Position numbers and translations under genes: made by a program
From: Actinomadura violacea
GTDB taxonomy: Bacteria > Actinomycetota > Actinomycetes > Streptosporangiales > Streptosporangiaceae
NCBI RefSeq assembly: GCF_017573465.1
Contig: NZ_JAGEPF010000010.1
Location: forward strand, 248,001-312,000
Reading direction: 5' to 3'
DNA length: 64,000 nucleotides
In this document: in pieces, positions 58,108-64,000 of the stretch
Layout of the letters: the number at the start of each line of letters is the position of its first letter
Numbering within the stretch: position 1 is the first letter of the stretch
Notes under the pieces: model-generated
Databases searched by the model: none
What the model saw: only the letters and a program-made list of their open reading frames with translations
What the model was told of the DNA's origin: nothing

Positions 58108-59898
58108 TCACGGAGTGTGGTCGGACGCCTTGTAGCGGCCTCGCCCGACCTGGACGGCGCGGCCGGTCTTCACCAGCTCGTTGAGGCGCCGGTAGAGGGT
58201 CGGCCGGCTCATCTCGCTGATCATGAGTAGGTGAGCGATCGGAAGCCCCTCGTCCGGCGCGCCGTCCAGAGCCTCTCTCAGGACGGTTTCGGCGCGGTCT
58301 TCCCTGGACGGCCTCAGCGGGGCGGACGCCGCTGAGACGGGCTGTACAAGCGGCGTAGCGGCATCGTCCAGCGCGCGCTGCGAGACCTCGTCCAGGACGG
58401 GGCGCAGGGCCGCGTGTCGCTGTGCGGCCTCGCTCACGGCGTCGTCGGTGAGCAGGTAGGCGCGGCCTCGTCGGGGTGTGTCGTGTTCGGGTGCGGAGAG
58501 CAGGAACTTGCCGGGGGCGTTGAGGGTGTGGGCGTGCCATCCGGCGTTGAGCATCCCTTGCCCAAGGATGAGGTCGACGTCTTTGCGTTCGCGGACGCGG
58601 AAGCTCACCCGGACGTCCATCTGTGAGCGGACGGCGCCCTTGCCCATGGCCTTCTGTGTGGGGCGCTGCGTGGCCGCGATGAGGGTCACGGCGACCGCAC
58701 GTCCACGGCGCGCGATCGAGTCCGTGTCGCTCGCCGCGTCGTCGGCGAGTTCGGCGTACTCGTCCACGACGATGACGAGCGCGGGCAACTCGGGCGCTGG
58801 ATCCCAGACGCGCCGCCCGTTCGCCGTGAGCCACGCCGCCCGCGCCTCGAGAATCATCACGGCGTCGCGCAGCATGGCGCGGGCTTGCTCCGGCGTGGTG
58901 GCGAGCCGATCGATACAGGACGCCCACGGCTGCAACTCCATCCCGCGCTTGAGATCGATCGCCCAGACGACCACGTCGCGGCACGCGCTGAGATTGCCCA
59001 TCAGCACGTTGATGCCGCCGCTCTTGCCCGAGCCGGCCACGCCTCCGATGAGTCCGTGACGTCGCAGCAGCAGAACGCGCGCGCTGGTCGCGTCCTCGAA
59101 CGGCCCGAGGTCGATCGGCTCGGTGATGGAGGAGACGGACGGTCCAGGCCATGGGATCGCATCGGCGTGCGGGTCGGTGTTGAGCACCCGAAGTTCGAAC
59201 CGGTTGGCCTTGTCGTCGCGCGTGGGAAAGACGCGCACCGCGCCGCGGAAGGTCCCGAGTGCCGATTCGATCGCGGGCACTTTCGTGGTGACGTCCTGGA
59301 TGGTCTGACCACGGGCGAGGGCGAAGCGCGCGCGCCATCCCCACACGTCCACCACGGCGGATTGCGCTCGGGAGCCGGCGAGCCCGATCGACTGCGCGAT
59401 TTCAGGCCATGCCGCAATCTGCCGATCGACCCGCACCTTGGCGCGCCGGCGCCGATGCACCCACCACGGCACGGCGAGCACGAACCCACCCACGGCGAGC
59501 ACCTGGAGGAGCGGAGAGAACGCGATACCGAGCGCGGTCACCGCAGCAAGCCACCCACCGACACCTACGACCACGGCCGCGCCGTACAGCCGTTCCATGC
59601 GCAGGGTGAGCCCGAACCGGTCGCCGAACATCGCCAGCACCCAAGCGGCCACCGTCGCAAGGGCGAGCAGGTACGGCCACCAGTGCGGACGAGCCGCGTG
59701 CAGGACGAGGCCCGAGACGACGAGCGCGGTCACCAGGTACAGGGGAGCGAGTTCCGACCGGTACCGCCACAGCGCCCGAGCCACCAGCACAGCGGCGACG
59801 TCCGGGAACTGGTCGTCACGGTCGATGATGACCAATGGCTGAAGTCCGTTGCGGCGCATCTTCTGTGCGTGCCGTCGCATCTGCCGTGACCGGCTCAT
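58108..59898 (-). CDS. FtsK/SpoIIIE-type DNA translocase (TraSA/TraB-like)
   Basis: A 596-residue conjugal double-stranded DNA pump. N-terminal basic leader, then four membrane helices (residues about 55-145), a linker and an FtsK motor with Walker A GGVAGSGKSGG, Walker B LVIVVDEYAEL and the RPTQKAMGKGAVRSQMDVRVSFRV switch region. A C-terminal winged helix (LLMISEMSRPTLYRRLNELVKTGRAVQVGRGRYK) is analogous to the FtsK gamma domain and could read the repeat cluster just past its stop. ATG 59898 overlaps the upstream gene (ATGA). Confidence 0.93.
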   Translation of the reverse strand: MSRSRQMRRHAQKMRRNGLQPLVIIDRDDQFPDVAAVLVARALWRYRSELAPLYLVTALVVSGLVLHAARPHWWPYLLALATVAAWVLAMFGDRFGLTLRMERLYGAAVVVGVGGWLAAVTALGIAFSPLLQVLAVGGFVLAVPWWVHRRRRAKVRVDRQIAAWPEIAQSIGLAGSRAQSAVVDVWGWRARFALARGQTIQDVTTKVPAIESALGTFRGAVRVFPTRDDKANRFELRVLNTDPHADAIPWPGPSVSSITEPIDLGPFEDATSARVLLLRRHGLIGGVAGSGKSGGINVLMGNLSACRDVVVWAIDLKRGMELQPWASCIDRLATTPEQARAMLRDAVMILEARAAWLTANGRRVWDPAPELPALVIVVDEYAELADDAASDTDSIARRGRAVAVTLIAATQRPTQKAMGKGAVRSQMDVRVSFRVRERKDVDLILGQGMLNAGWHAHTLNAPGKFLLSAPEHDTPRRGRAYLLTDDAVSEAAQRHAALRPVLDEVSQRALDDAATPLVQPVSAASAPLRPSREDRAETVLREALDGAPDEGLPIAHLLMISEMSRPTLYRRLNELVKTGRAVQVGRGRYKASDHTP

Positions 59899-60239
59899 GA
59901 ACGCCCCCGGTCGTCCGGCGGTAGATGCCCTTGCGCGCGCAGCTCGTCGCGCAGGTAGTACAGCGGATCGGGATCGGCGTCGCGTGCGGCCTTGAGGGTG
60001 GCGCGCCCTGCCGCGGCTAGGTTCGCGCGGTCACGGCGCGCCTTCACCAGTTCGGCCGTGAGCCGGGACAGTTCGGAGACGAGGGCGGGGGAGTCGGCGA
60101 GCGCGGCATTGAGGCGAAGCCACAGATCGGCGATGTACGGCATGGCCTCCGATAGAGCGGAGACGATCTCACGGGCGGCGAGGTTGCGGGCACGGACCCC
60201 CTGAAGGTCGATCTTGACGTGCTGAGGGATGTCGGGCAC
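59895..60239 (-). CDS. AICE small protein, 114 aa, unknown
   Basis: A 114-residue helical protein: MPDIPQHVKIDLQGVRARNLAAREIVSALSEAMPYIADLWLRLNAALADSPALVSELSRLTAELVKARRDRANLAAAG, ending DDRGRS. Heptad-like spacing suggests a coiled coil. No known family. GTG 60239 has GGGAG at about ten bases. Its stop overlaps the translocase start, so the two are coupled; a role in conjugation or as a translocase partner is inference. Confidence 0.75.
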   Translation of the reverse strand: MPDIPQHVKIDLQGVRARNLAAREIVSALSEAMPYIADLWLRLNAALADSPALVSELSRLTAELVKARRDRANLAAAGRATLKAARDADPDPLYYLRDELRAQGHLPPDDRGRS

Positions 60240-60267
60240 TGGGGCATCACTCCCTTCAAGCGGGACG

Positions 60268-60456
60268 TCAGTTCTGAGACAGGGACTGGACGAGCACGGT
60301 CACCAGCCGGCGGATCTCCGGCGCGGCGCTGGTTGCGGCGAGGAAGAACCCGAACAGCAGGCACACCACGACGTGCCACGCGCGCAGGCCCATGTACCGC
60401 CACGCGAGCCACACCACCGCGCCGAGGACGGCGACCAGCGGGATCGAGACGTTCAC
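60268..60456 (-). CDS. AICE small membrane protein, 62 aa
   Basis: A 62-residue protein with two membrane helices: LVAVLGAVVWLAWRYMG and AWHVVVCLLFGFFLAATS, ending in a short amphipathic tail. Similar two-helix proteins (SpdA/B-like) accompany FtsK-type Tra genes and help intramycelial spread; this is inference. GTG 60456 is preceded by AGGGGTGA, which lies in the end of the zinc-ribbon gene upstream. Confidence 0.75.
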   Translation of the reverse strand: MNVSIPLVAVLGAVVWLAWRYMGLRAWHVVVCLLFGFFLAATSAAPEIRRLVTVLVQSLSQN

Positions 60457-60460
60457 GCGC

Positions 60461-60619
60461 TCACCCCTGCGGCCACATGTCGGGGTGCCGGTAGCCGCGC
60501 CCGCGCCGCAGCCAACGGGCGCGAGCGCGGCACTTGCGGCACCTGCGGTTGCCGGGGTCGACTCGCGCGCCGCACGGGCAGCGGTGACCGGTGATGAGGC
60601 GCGGCATCCGCATGCTCAT
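60461..60619 (-). CDS. AICE small zinc-ribbon protein, 52 aa
   Basis: A 52-residue basic protein: MSMRMPRLITGHRCPCGARV, then DPGNRRCRKCRARARWLRRG, ending HPDMWPQG. The CPC...CRKC pattern fits a single-zinc ribbon and the Arg content fits nucleic-acid binding. The frame is supported by a four-base ATGA overlap with the upstream gene at 60616-60619 and by the next gene starting four bases after its stop. Such short genes are frequent in actinomycete elements; function unknown. Confidence 0.75.
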   Translation of the reverse strand: MSMRMPRLITGHRCPCGARVDPGNRRCRKCRARARWLRRGRGYRHPDMWPQG

Positions 60620-60840
60620 CGACCCGCCGGGACGCGCGTCGGGGCCTCGTCACACGTGCGCGTGGTGAGCAGCCGTCGCGACACGGCGCCGGCGCGGGAC
60701 GAGTCGGTACGGGACGGGTGGGAGCGGCTCCGCATCACGCGGCGCTCCTCGGCGTGGATGCCGATGACGAGCATGGCGAAGATGCCGCAGGTGGAACCGG
60801 CGAGGAACACGGCGATGATCGATGCCAGAACGAGGATCAT
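60616..60840 (-). CDS. AICE small single-pass membrane protein, 74 aa
   Basis: A 74-residue protein beginning MILVLASIIAVFLAGSTCGIFAMLVIGI (membrane helix) followed by a basic cytoplasmic tail with RSRSHPSRTDSSR. ATG 60840 has AGGAG upstream. It heads the leftward operon of small genes, translocase and perhaps xis-int. Family unknown. Confidence 0.75.
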   Translation of the reverse strand: MILVLASIIAVFLAGSTCGIFAMLVIGIHAEERRVMRSRSHPSRTDSSRAGAVSRRLLTTRTCDEAPTRVPAGR

Positions 60841-60951
60841 GGGCGATCACTCCTCTCGTACGGCCCGTGTCCGGCGGGGGCGGCTCGGGCGTTCAGCGGG
60901 CTACGAGAAAGAGAGTGCGCGTGACCAGCGGGACGAGATCACTACATGACT

Positions 60952-61001
60952 GGACGTGTTCATGACGTCCTCATAGGGTTGACCGCGTCCCAGGACGTCC
61001 C
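60952..61001 (+). promoter_or_regulatory. AICE regulator promoter with GGACGT operators
   Basis: GGACGT-N7-ACGTCC at 60952-60970 is a perfect 19-bp inverted repeat. TTGACC at 60979-60984 is the likely -35, and AGGACGTCCC (60992-61001) lies in the spacer of that promoter. The core GACGTCC is shared with the int promoter at 57703-57720. Confidence 0.6.
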
Positions 61002-61018
61002 GCGATCCGGACGGGTGC

Positions 61019-61762
61019 ATGCCGAACGAACGCCTACGCGCCACACTGCTAGAGCAGGGCCTGACCATCGCCACGCTCGCAGAGTCGATCGGCGTCGACC
61101 AAAAGACCGTGGAACGGTGGATCACCAAGGACCGCACGCCCTACCGGCGGCACCGCTACGCAGTGGCTTCACGCCTGGGCGTTGACGAGACGTTCCTGTG
61201 GCCCGACGCGCTCACCAATGAGCAAGTCACCGCGGCCTCCAGCAGCGAACTGGTCACCATCTACCCGCGCCGCACCATGGTCCCCAGGGACGCATGGGGA
61301 CGTCTGTTCGCTACAGCCAAAGAAGACATCGGCGTCCTGGTCTACTCCGGTCTCTTCCTCTCCGAAGACTCCGGCATCCAACGCACCTTCGCCGAGAAAG
61401 CCAAGGCCGGCGTCCGCGTCCGCATCCTCCTCGGCGACCCCGACAGCCCCCAGGTAGCCGAACGCGGCGCAGACGAGGGCGTAGGCGACGCGCAAGCCGC
61501 CAAAATCCGCAACGCCCTCGTCCTCTACAAGAACCTGCGCAAACAAGACGGCGTCGAGTTCCGGTACCACAACACGGTGCTCTACAACTCCATCTACCGC
61601 GCCGACGACCAGCTCTTGGTCAACACCCACGTCTACGGCATCACAGCCGCACTCGCCCCCGTCTGGCACCTCCGACGCATAGCCGGCGGAGACCTGGTGA
61701 ACACCTACCTCGACAGCTTCGAACGTGTCTGGGAAGCCGCCACACCCATCCCGGGGGACTAG
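61019..61762 (+). CDS. XRE-family regulator with DUF5919 (PLD-like) domain
   Basis: A 247-residue protein. The N-terminal helix-turn-helix LRATLLEQGLTIATLAESIGVDQKTVERWI is XRE-like. The rest is a phospholipase-D-like/DUF5919 sensor fold: VLVYSGLFLSEDSGIQRTFAEKAKAGVRVRILLGDPDSPQV and FRYHNTVLYNSIYRADDQLLVNTHVYG. The pairing with a Nudix gene is frequent in actinomycete elements. It probably controls the element's genes through the GACGTCC boxes (inference). ATG 61019 has a weak GGACGGG upstream; the Nudix gene starts two bases after its stop. Confidence 0.85.
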   Translation: MPNERLRATLLEQGLTIATLAESIGVDQKTVERWITKDRTPYRRHRYAVASRLGVDETFLWPDALTNEQVTAASSSELVTIYPRRTMVPRDAWGRLFATAKEDIGVLVYSGLFLSEDSGIQRTFAEKAKAGVRVRILLGDPDSPQVAERGADEGVGDAQAAKIRNALVLYKNLRKQDGVEFRYHNTVLYNSIYRADDQLLVNTHVYGITAALAPVWHLRRIAGGDLVNTYLDSFERVWEAATPIPGD

Positions 61763-61764
61763 CT

Positions 61765-62241
61765 ATGGGCCGCAGGATCGACTACTACGACGACCCCAAC
61801 GCCCCCAGGGCCAACAGCCTCGTCCCGGCCGTCAACGTCGTCGTAGAGAACGACAAGGGCGAGATCCTTATGATCCGCCGCACCGACAACGATAACTGGG
61901 CCCTACCAGGCGGCGCGATCGACATCGGCGAGTCCGTCACTCAAGCCGCCATCCGTGAAACCAAAGAAGAAACCGGAATTGACGTAGAGATCACCGGACT
62001 AGTCGGCATCTACAGCGACCCAAAGCATGTCATTCATTACACGAGTAATGATGAAGTGCGCCAAGAATTCTCAATCTTGCTGAGTGGCTCTCCGAGCGGC
62101 GGGGACCTTGAAACCAGCGAAGAGTCATACGAGGTGTCTTGGATTCCCAAAGCGCAGGCGCCAACTAAGAAAATGCATGCATCGATGCGCCTACGGATCG
62201 TCGACTATCTGGAACAAAAAGTTGGCCCTGTATTGAGCTAG
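61765..62241 (+). CDS. Nudix hydrolase, Pif-like
   Basis: A 158-residue Nudix protein: VPAVNVVVENDKGEILMIRRTDNDNWALPGGAIDIGESV and the Nudix box GX5EX7REUXEEXGU (GGAIDIGESVTQAAIRETKEETGI). In pSAM2, Pif is a Nudix protein that gives transfer immunity to cells already carrying the element; this gene sits in the matching position. The coding region becomes markedly less GC-rich in its last third. GGGGG precedes ATG 61765. Confidence 0.9.
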   Translation: MGRRIDYYDDPNAPRANSLVPAVNVVVENDKGEILMIRRTDNDNWALPGGAIDIGESVTQAAIRETKEETGIDVEITGLVGIYSDPKHVIHYTSNDEVRQEFSILLSGSPSGGDLETSEESYEVSWIPKAQAPTKKMHASMRLRIVDYLEQKVGPVLS

Positions 62242-62245
62242 GACA

Positions 62246-62264
62246 CTCAGCCTGTTTCGCTGAG
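62246..62264 (+). terminator. Hairpin after the Nudix gene
   Basis: CTCAGC-N7-GCTGAG begins four bases after the stop. No T-run follows. Confidence 0.4.
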
Positions 62265-62345
62265 CCTGCCCACACTATATTGCAGCATAGAAATCACGCC
62301 TATTATTTAGCGTACTGTCGGTGGTGTGCTCTATCCTCGTGTATC

Positions 62346-63158
62346 ATGCAGTTAGACAGTATAGATGGCGAGGAAATGAGTAGTTTCATCCGCGAAGCCG
62401 ACATGCTTCGCCCTATAGTTGATAACGTATCTCACTTCTTGTCCAAGGATGACAAGTGGGAGCACTTTTATGAAGTGCAGTCACCAAAGGGTGTTGTCGA
62501 TATAGTTCTTGTTATCTTTGATGAGCATGCGCTGGAGCAGAGAAATGTCTGGGGAGTGCAGCCTGTTCAGGAAAGGTCGAGCTTAGAAGTGCTCGTAGCC
62601 ATGTCTCAGGCACAGGATTCCTCGGTTTTCACGACGACAGACCTGGCAGAGAAGACTCTCTATTCGAGGTCTCATCTTCGGCGGCGCATACTCCCTAGCT
62701 TGGTCGACTTGGGATGGGTCAACAGAATCAATGAGCGAGAATGGATGTGCACGTATCGCTACAAGAGTCCCACGGCTTCTATCAATGCCATCGAGGTAAA
62801 GCGTAGCGAGTGGCAGCGCGGACTAATGCAGGCTGCTTCGTATACTGAATTTGCAAATAAGGCCTACCTTGCTATGGATGTGACTAAGATCCCCAAGAAT
62901 CGACAATCAATTTATCGCTCCCTCAGGCATGCTGGTGTTGGACTAATCTCCGTTGCCAACAACCCAGGAGATCAGGACACTCTGGCGGTTAAGTTGGAAG
63001 CCTCAGAGCGAACGAAATGGGGAAATGCAAGGTTCGTGGTGGCGGAGCGTGTTGCCGCCATCCGTGAGTCCGGCGGGAATGCGGGCGCTTGGGGCCACGT
63101 CTTTGGCCGCTTGGTTTCGACCAGTTCCGGAGAAGATCCTCGGAATTCCGTGTCCTGA
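62346..63158 (+). CDS. Putative PD-(D/E)XK nuclease with internal winged helix
   Basis: A 270-residue protein from clearly lower-GC DNA. Residues about 35-60 carry FYEVQSPKGVVDIVLVIF with E43 and D52; residues 148-170 carry NAIEVKRSEWQRGLMQAASY (E150, K152, Q162, Y166). This fits the D...(E)xK...Q/Y core of PD-(D/E)XK nucleases. Between the two halves residues 92-130 form a helix-turn-helix (FTTTDLAEKTLYSRSHLRRRILPSLVDLGWV). TATCCT at 62332-62337 lies eight bases before ATG 62346 (leaderless); TTG 62280 is a longer alternative. Adjacent cargo is convergent. Defence nuclease function is inference. Confidence 0.55.
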   Translation: MQLDSIDGEEMSSFIREADMLRPIVDNVSHFLSKDDKWEHFYEVQSPKGVVDIVLVIFDEHALEQRNVWGVQPVQERSSLEVLVAMSQAQDSSVFTTTDLAEKTLYSRSHLRRRILPSLVDLGWVNRINEREWMCTYRYKSPTASINAIEVKRSEWQRGLMQAASYTEFANKAYLAMDVTKIPKNRQSIYRSLRHAGVGLISVANNPGDQDTLAVKLEASERTKWGNARFVVAERVAAIRESGGNAGAWGHVFGRLVSTSSGEDPRNSVS

Positions 63159-63163
63159 CTAAG

Positions 63164-64000
63164 CTACAAACGCGCGAACCAGACGTCCAGGTGTTTAGGG
63201 GCATTCGCACCCTCCAGTGGGACTGGAGGGTCTGCGGCCTCTTTAAAAGCTAGAGCCTGCCTAACCACTGAACGACTGCCGGCACGTGCTCCACGCGGAT
63301 GCCGTGATGAAGAAGCTATCGTGTCTGCAACGGCCTGAAGGTAGTGTGCTCCGGCCTTACCCTTGTCCCAGGTTCCGGGGATCTGCGTCCTGCAGAACTC
63401 GCATTGGCATGCCCGATAATCGGGTAGGTCTGCAAGCAGTCGCTCGGTCTGTAGATCGACCACGTGTAGAAGGCTCGTGTTGAAGGTACGATTTGTGGGG
63501 GCCGGTCGCGGAGTCGTCCTTTTGATTTTGATGACTTTGGTATCCGCGAAGGCTCGTTCTCCTGAACCGATGCCGGTGGAAAAGCCGTTCGCTCCCCAAG
63601 CCAGCGACAGCCAGCCCGTCATCGACGTGTTAGGAAGAATCAGCACCTTGTCGTTCTCTTCGCAGACGGCTGCAAGTTCCATATAACCGTCTAGTATTTC
63701 GGGCACAATCATTTGTCCATATGGCTGGCTGAGGAGAGGCCAGCGAACGCGGACATAAAAGACATCCTCGTCGAGGTCAAGCATTTCCGCCAGCAGATAC
63801 TCCCGCAGACGTTCAGTGGTTAGCCAAGAACTCGGGATCGTTACATTTACAGCGAGGTTTTCTTGGCTTGAGATCGTTTGCCGGGACCAATTGACGGTAT
63901 CCCGGAGTACGCTGAGACTCTGCACTCGCTCCGCAGGGTCCATCCAAAGGCCAGGGGTCAGGAGAACTGTCGCTCCCTGAGCACGTTGCGTTTCGACTAC
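63164..64000 (-). CDS. Barrel-like protein with CxCxxC motif, 5' end outside window
   Basis: At least 279 residues; the frame is still open at base 64000, and the in-frame ATG at 63943 may be internal. Alternating strands and helices (ATVLLTPGLWMD, NLAVNVTIPSSWL, KVLILPNTSMTGWLSLAWGANGFSTGIGSG) suggest a TIM-barrel-like fold. Near the end YRACQCEFCRTQIPGTWDKGKAGAHYLQ has C-x-C-x-x-C and a histidine 16 residues on, reminiscent of the zinc site in tRNA-guanine transglycosylase-like proteins, but the match is weak. It is convergent with, and ends five bases from, the nuclease-like gene. Function unknown. Confidence 0.55.
   Translation of the reverse strand, partial: VVETQRAQGATVLLTPGLWMDPAERVQSLSVLRDTVNWSRQTISSQENLAVNVTIPSSWLTTERLREYLLAEMLDLDEDVFYVRVRWPLLSQPYGQMIVPEILDGYMELAAVCEENDKVLILPNTSMTGWLSLAWGANGFSTGIGSGERAFADTKVIKIKRTTPRPAPTNRTFNTSLLHVVDLQTERLLADLPDYRACQCEFCRTQIPGTWDKGKAGAHYLQAVADTIASSSRHPRGARAGSRSVVRQALAFKEAADPPVPLEGANAPKHLDVWFARL

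Larger units (their letters stand above)
56513..64000. mobile_element. AICE-type integrative and conjugative element, right end outside window
   Basis: Gene order integrase - excisionase - FtsK-like translocase - small coupled genes - XRE/DUF5919 regulator - Nudix protein matches actinomycete integrative and conjugative elements of the pSAM2 class. Codon usage and GC fall stepwise, and the last 1.7 kb is about 50% GC. A replication initiator (RepSA-like or prim-pol) was not found between xis and the translocase, where pSAM2 has one. The element continues past 64000. Confidence 0.85.

Noticed and set aside
1..64000. CRISPR array, rRNA or complete tRNA genes
   Set aside because: No regular repeat-spacer pattern, no rRNA signature and no cloverleaf was found on either strand by reading.

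Overview
This 64 kb window is high-GC actinobacterial chromosome with very strong G/C third-position bias, GTG and TTG starts and many apparently leaderless genes. From remembered gene order, hemH-suhB-cutRS-(DUF4193)-dut-DUF3710-OB fold-DUF3159-ceoB/ceoC-KimA-like permease-TRAM methyltransferase is the conserved actinomycete block around dut (Streptomyces hemH-cutRS-dut; M. tuberculosis Rv2689c-Rv2701c). A bacterial-type PARG related to the Thermomonospora curvata enzyme and a kinase fused to a solute-binding domain suggest Thermomonosporaceae/Streptosporangiales (Actinomadura-like). This placement is inference; no rRNA or marker search could be run.

Layout. 1-8.4 kb: the end of ferrochelatase, an inositol-phosphatase, a CutR/CutS-like two-component system and two tandem paralogous Ser/Thr kinases with different extracellular sensors. 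8.4-17.7 kb: DUF4193, a membrane-helix protein, DUF4235, a compact valyl-tRNA synthetase, a repressor-type promoter driving an alpha/beta hydrolase and a PF10118 metal protein, a cytochrome P450, and a second YidC with a DUF6412 partner. 17.9-35.6 kb: the dut block, interrupted by a 26-residue bL37 ribosomal protein gene, a PIG-L deacetylase, a 1402-residue HEAT-repeat protein, SdpI, an ABC exporter and membrane genes. The K+ section (CeoB/CeoC divergent from a KimA-like permease), an RNA methyltransferase and an Eis-type acetyltransferase follow. 35.7-56.4 kb: accessory chromosome holding a DUF1906 protein, a secreted DUF11 protein with a lysine-rich tail, an F420-type oxidoreductase, a TetR/DHA2 efflux pair, PARG, a DUF3152 metalloprotease, the Hen1-Pnkp RNA-repair operon, an APH-like kinase, an acyl-CoA ligase, an MBL hydrolase, an Lrp/MFS pair and an AraC/Fsr pair.

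56.5-64.0 kb: an actinomycete integrative and conjugative element (AICE) running off the right edge. It has a tyrosine integrase, excisionase, FtsK/TraSA-like DNA translocase, four small coupled genes, an XRE-DUF5919 regulator and a Nudix (Pif-like) protein. Beyond these the base composition falls to about 50% GC, with a probable PD-(D/E)XK nuclease carrying an internal winged helix and a convergent, truncated barrel-like protein with a CxCxxC motif. That low-GC cargo, the repeat-rich patch beside the translocase gene and the shared GACGTCC boxes are the most novel material.

The block as a whole joins housekeeping (dUTP hygiene, heme, K+, tRNA charging) to sensory kinases, drug efflux or modification, and RNA/ADP-ribose repair. 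The repair genes (PARG, Hen1, Pnkp) lie within 6.2 kb of each other.
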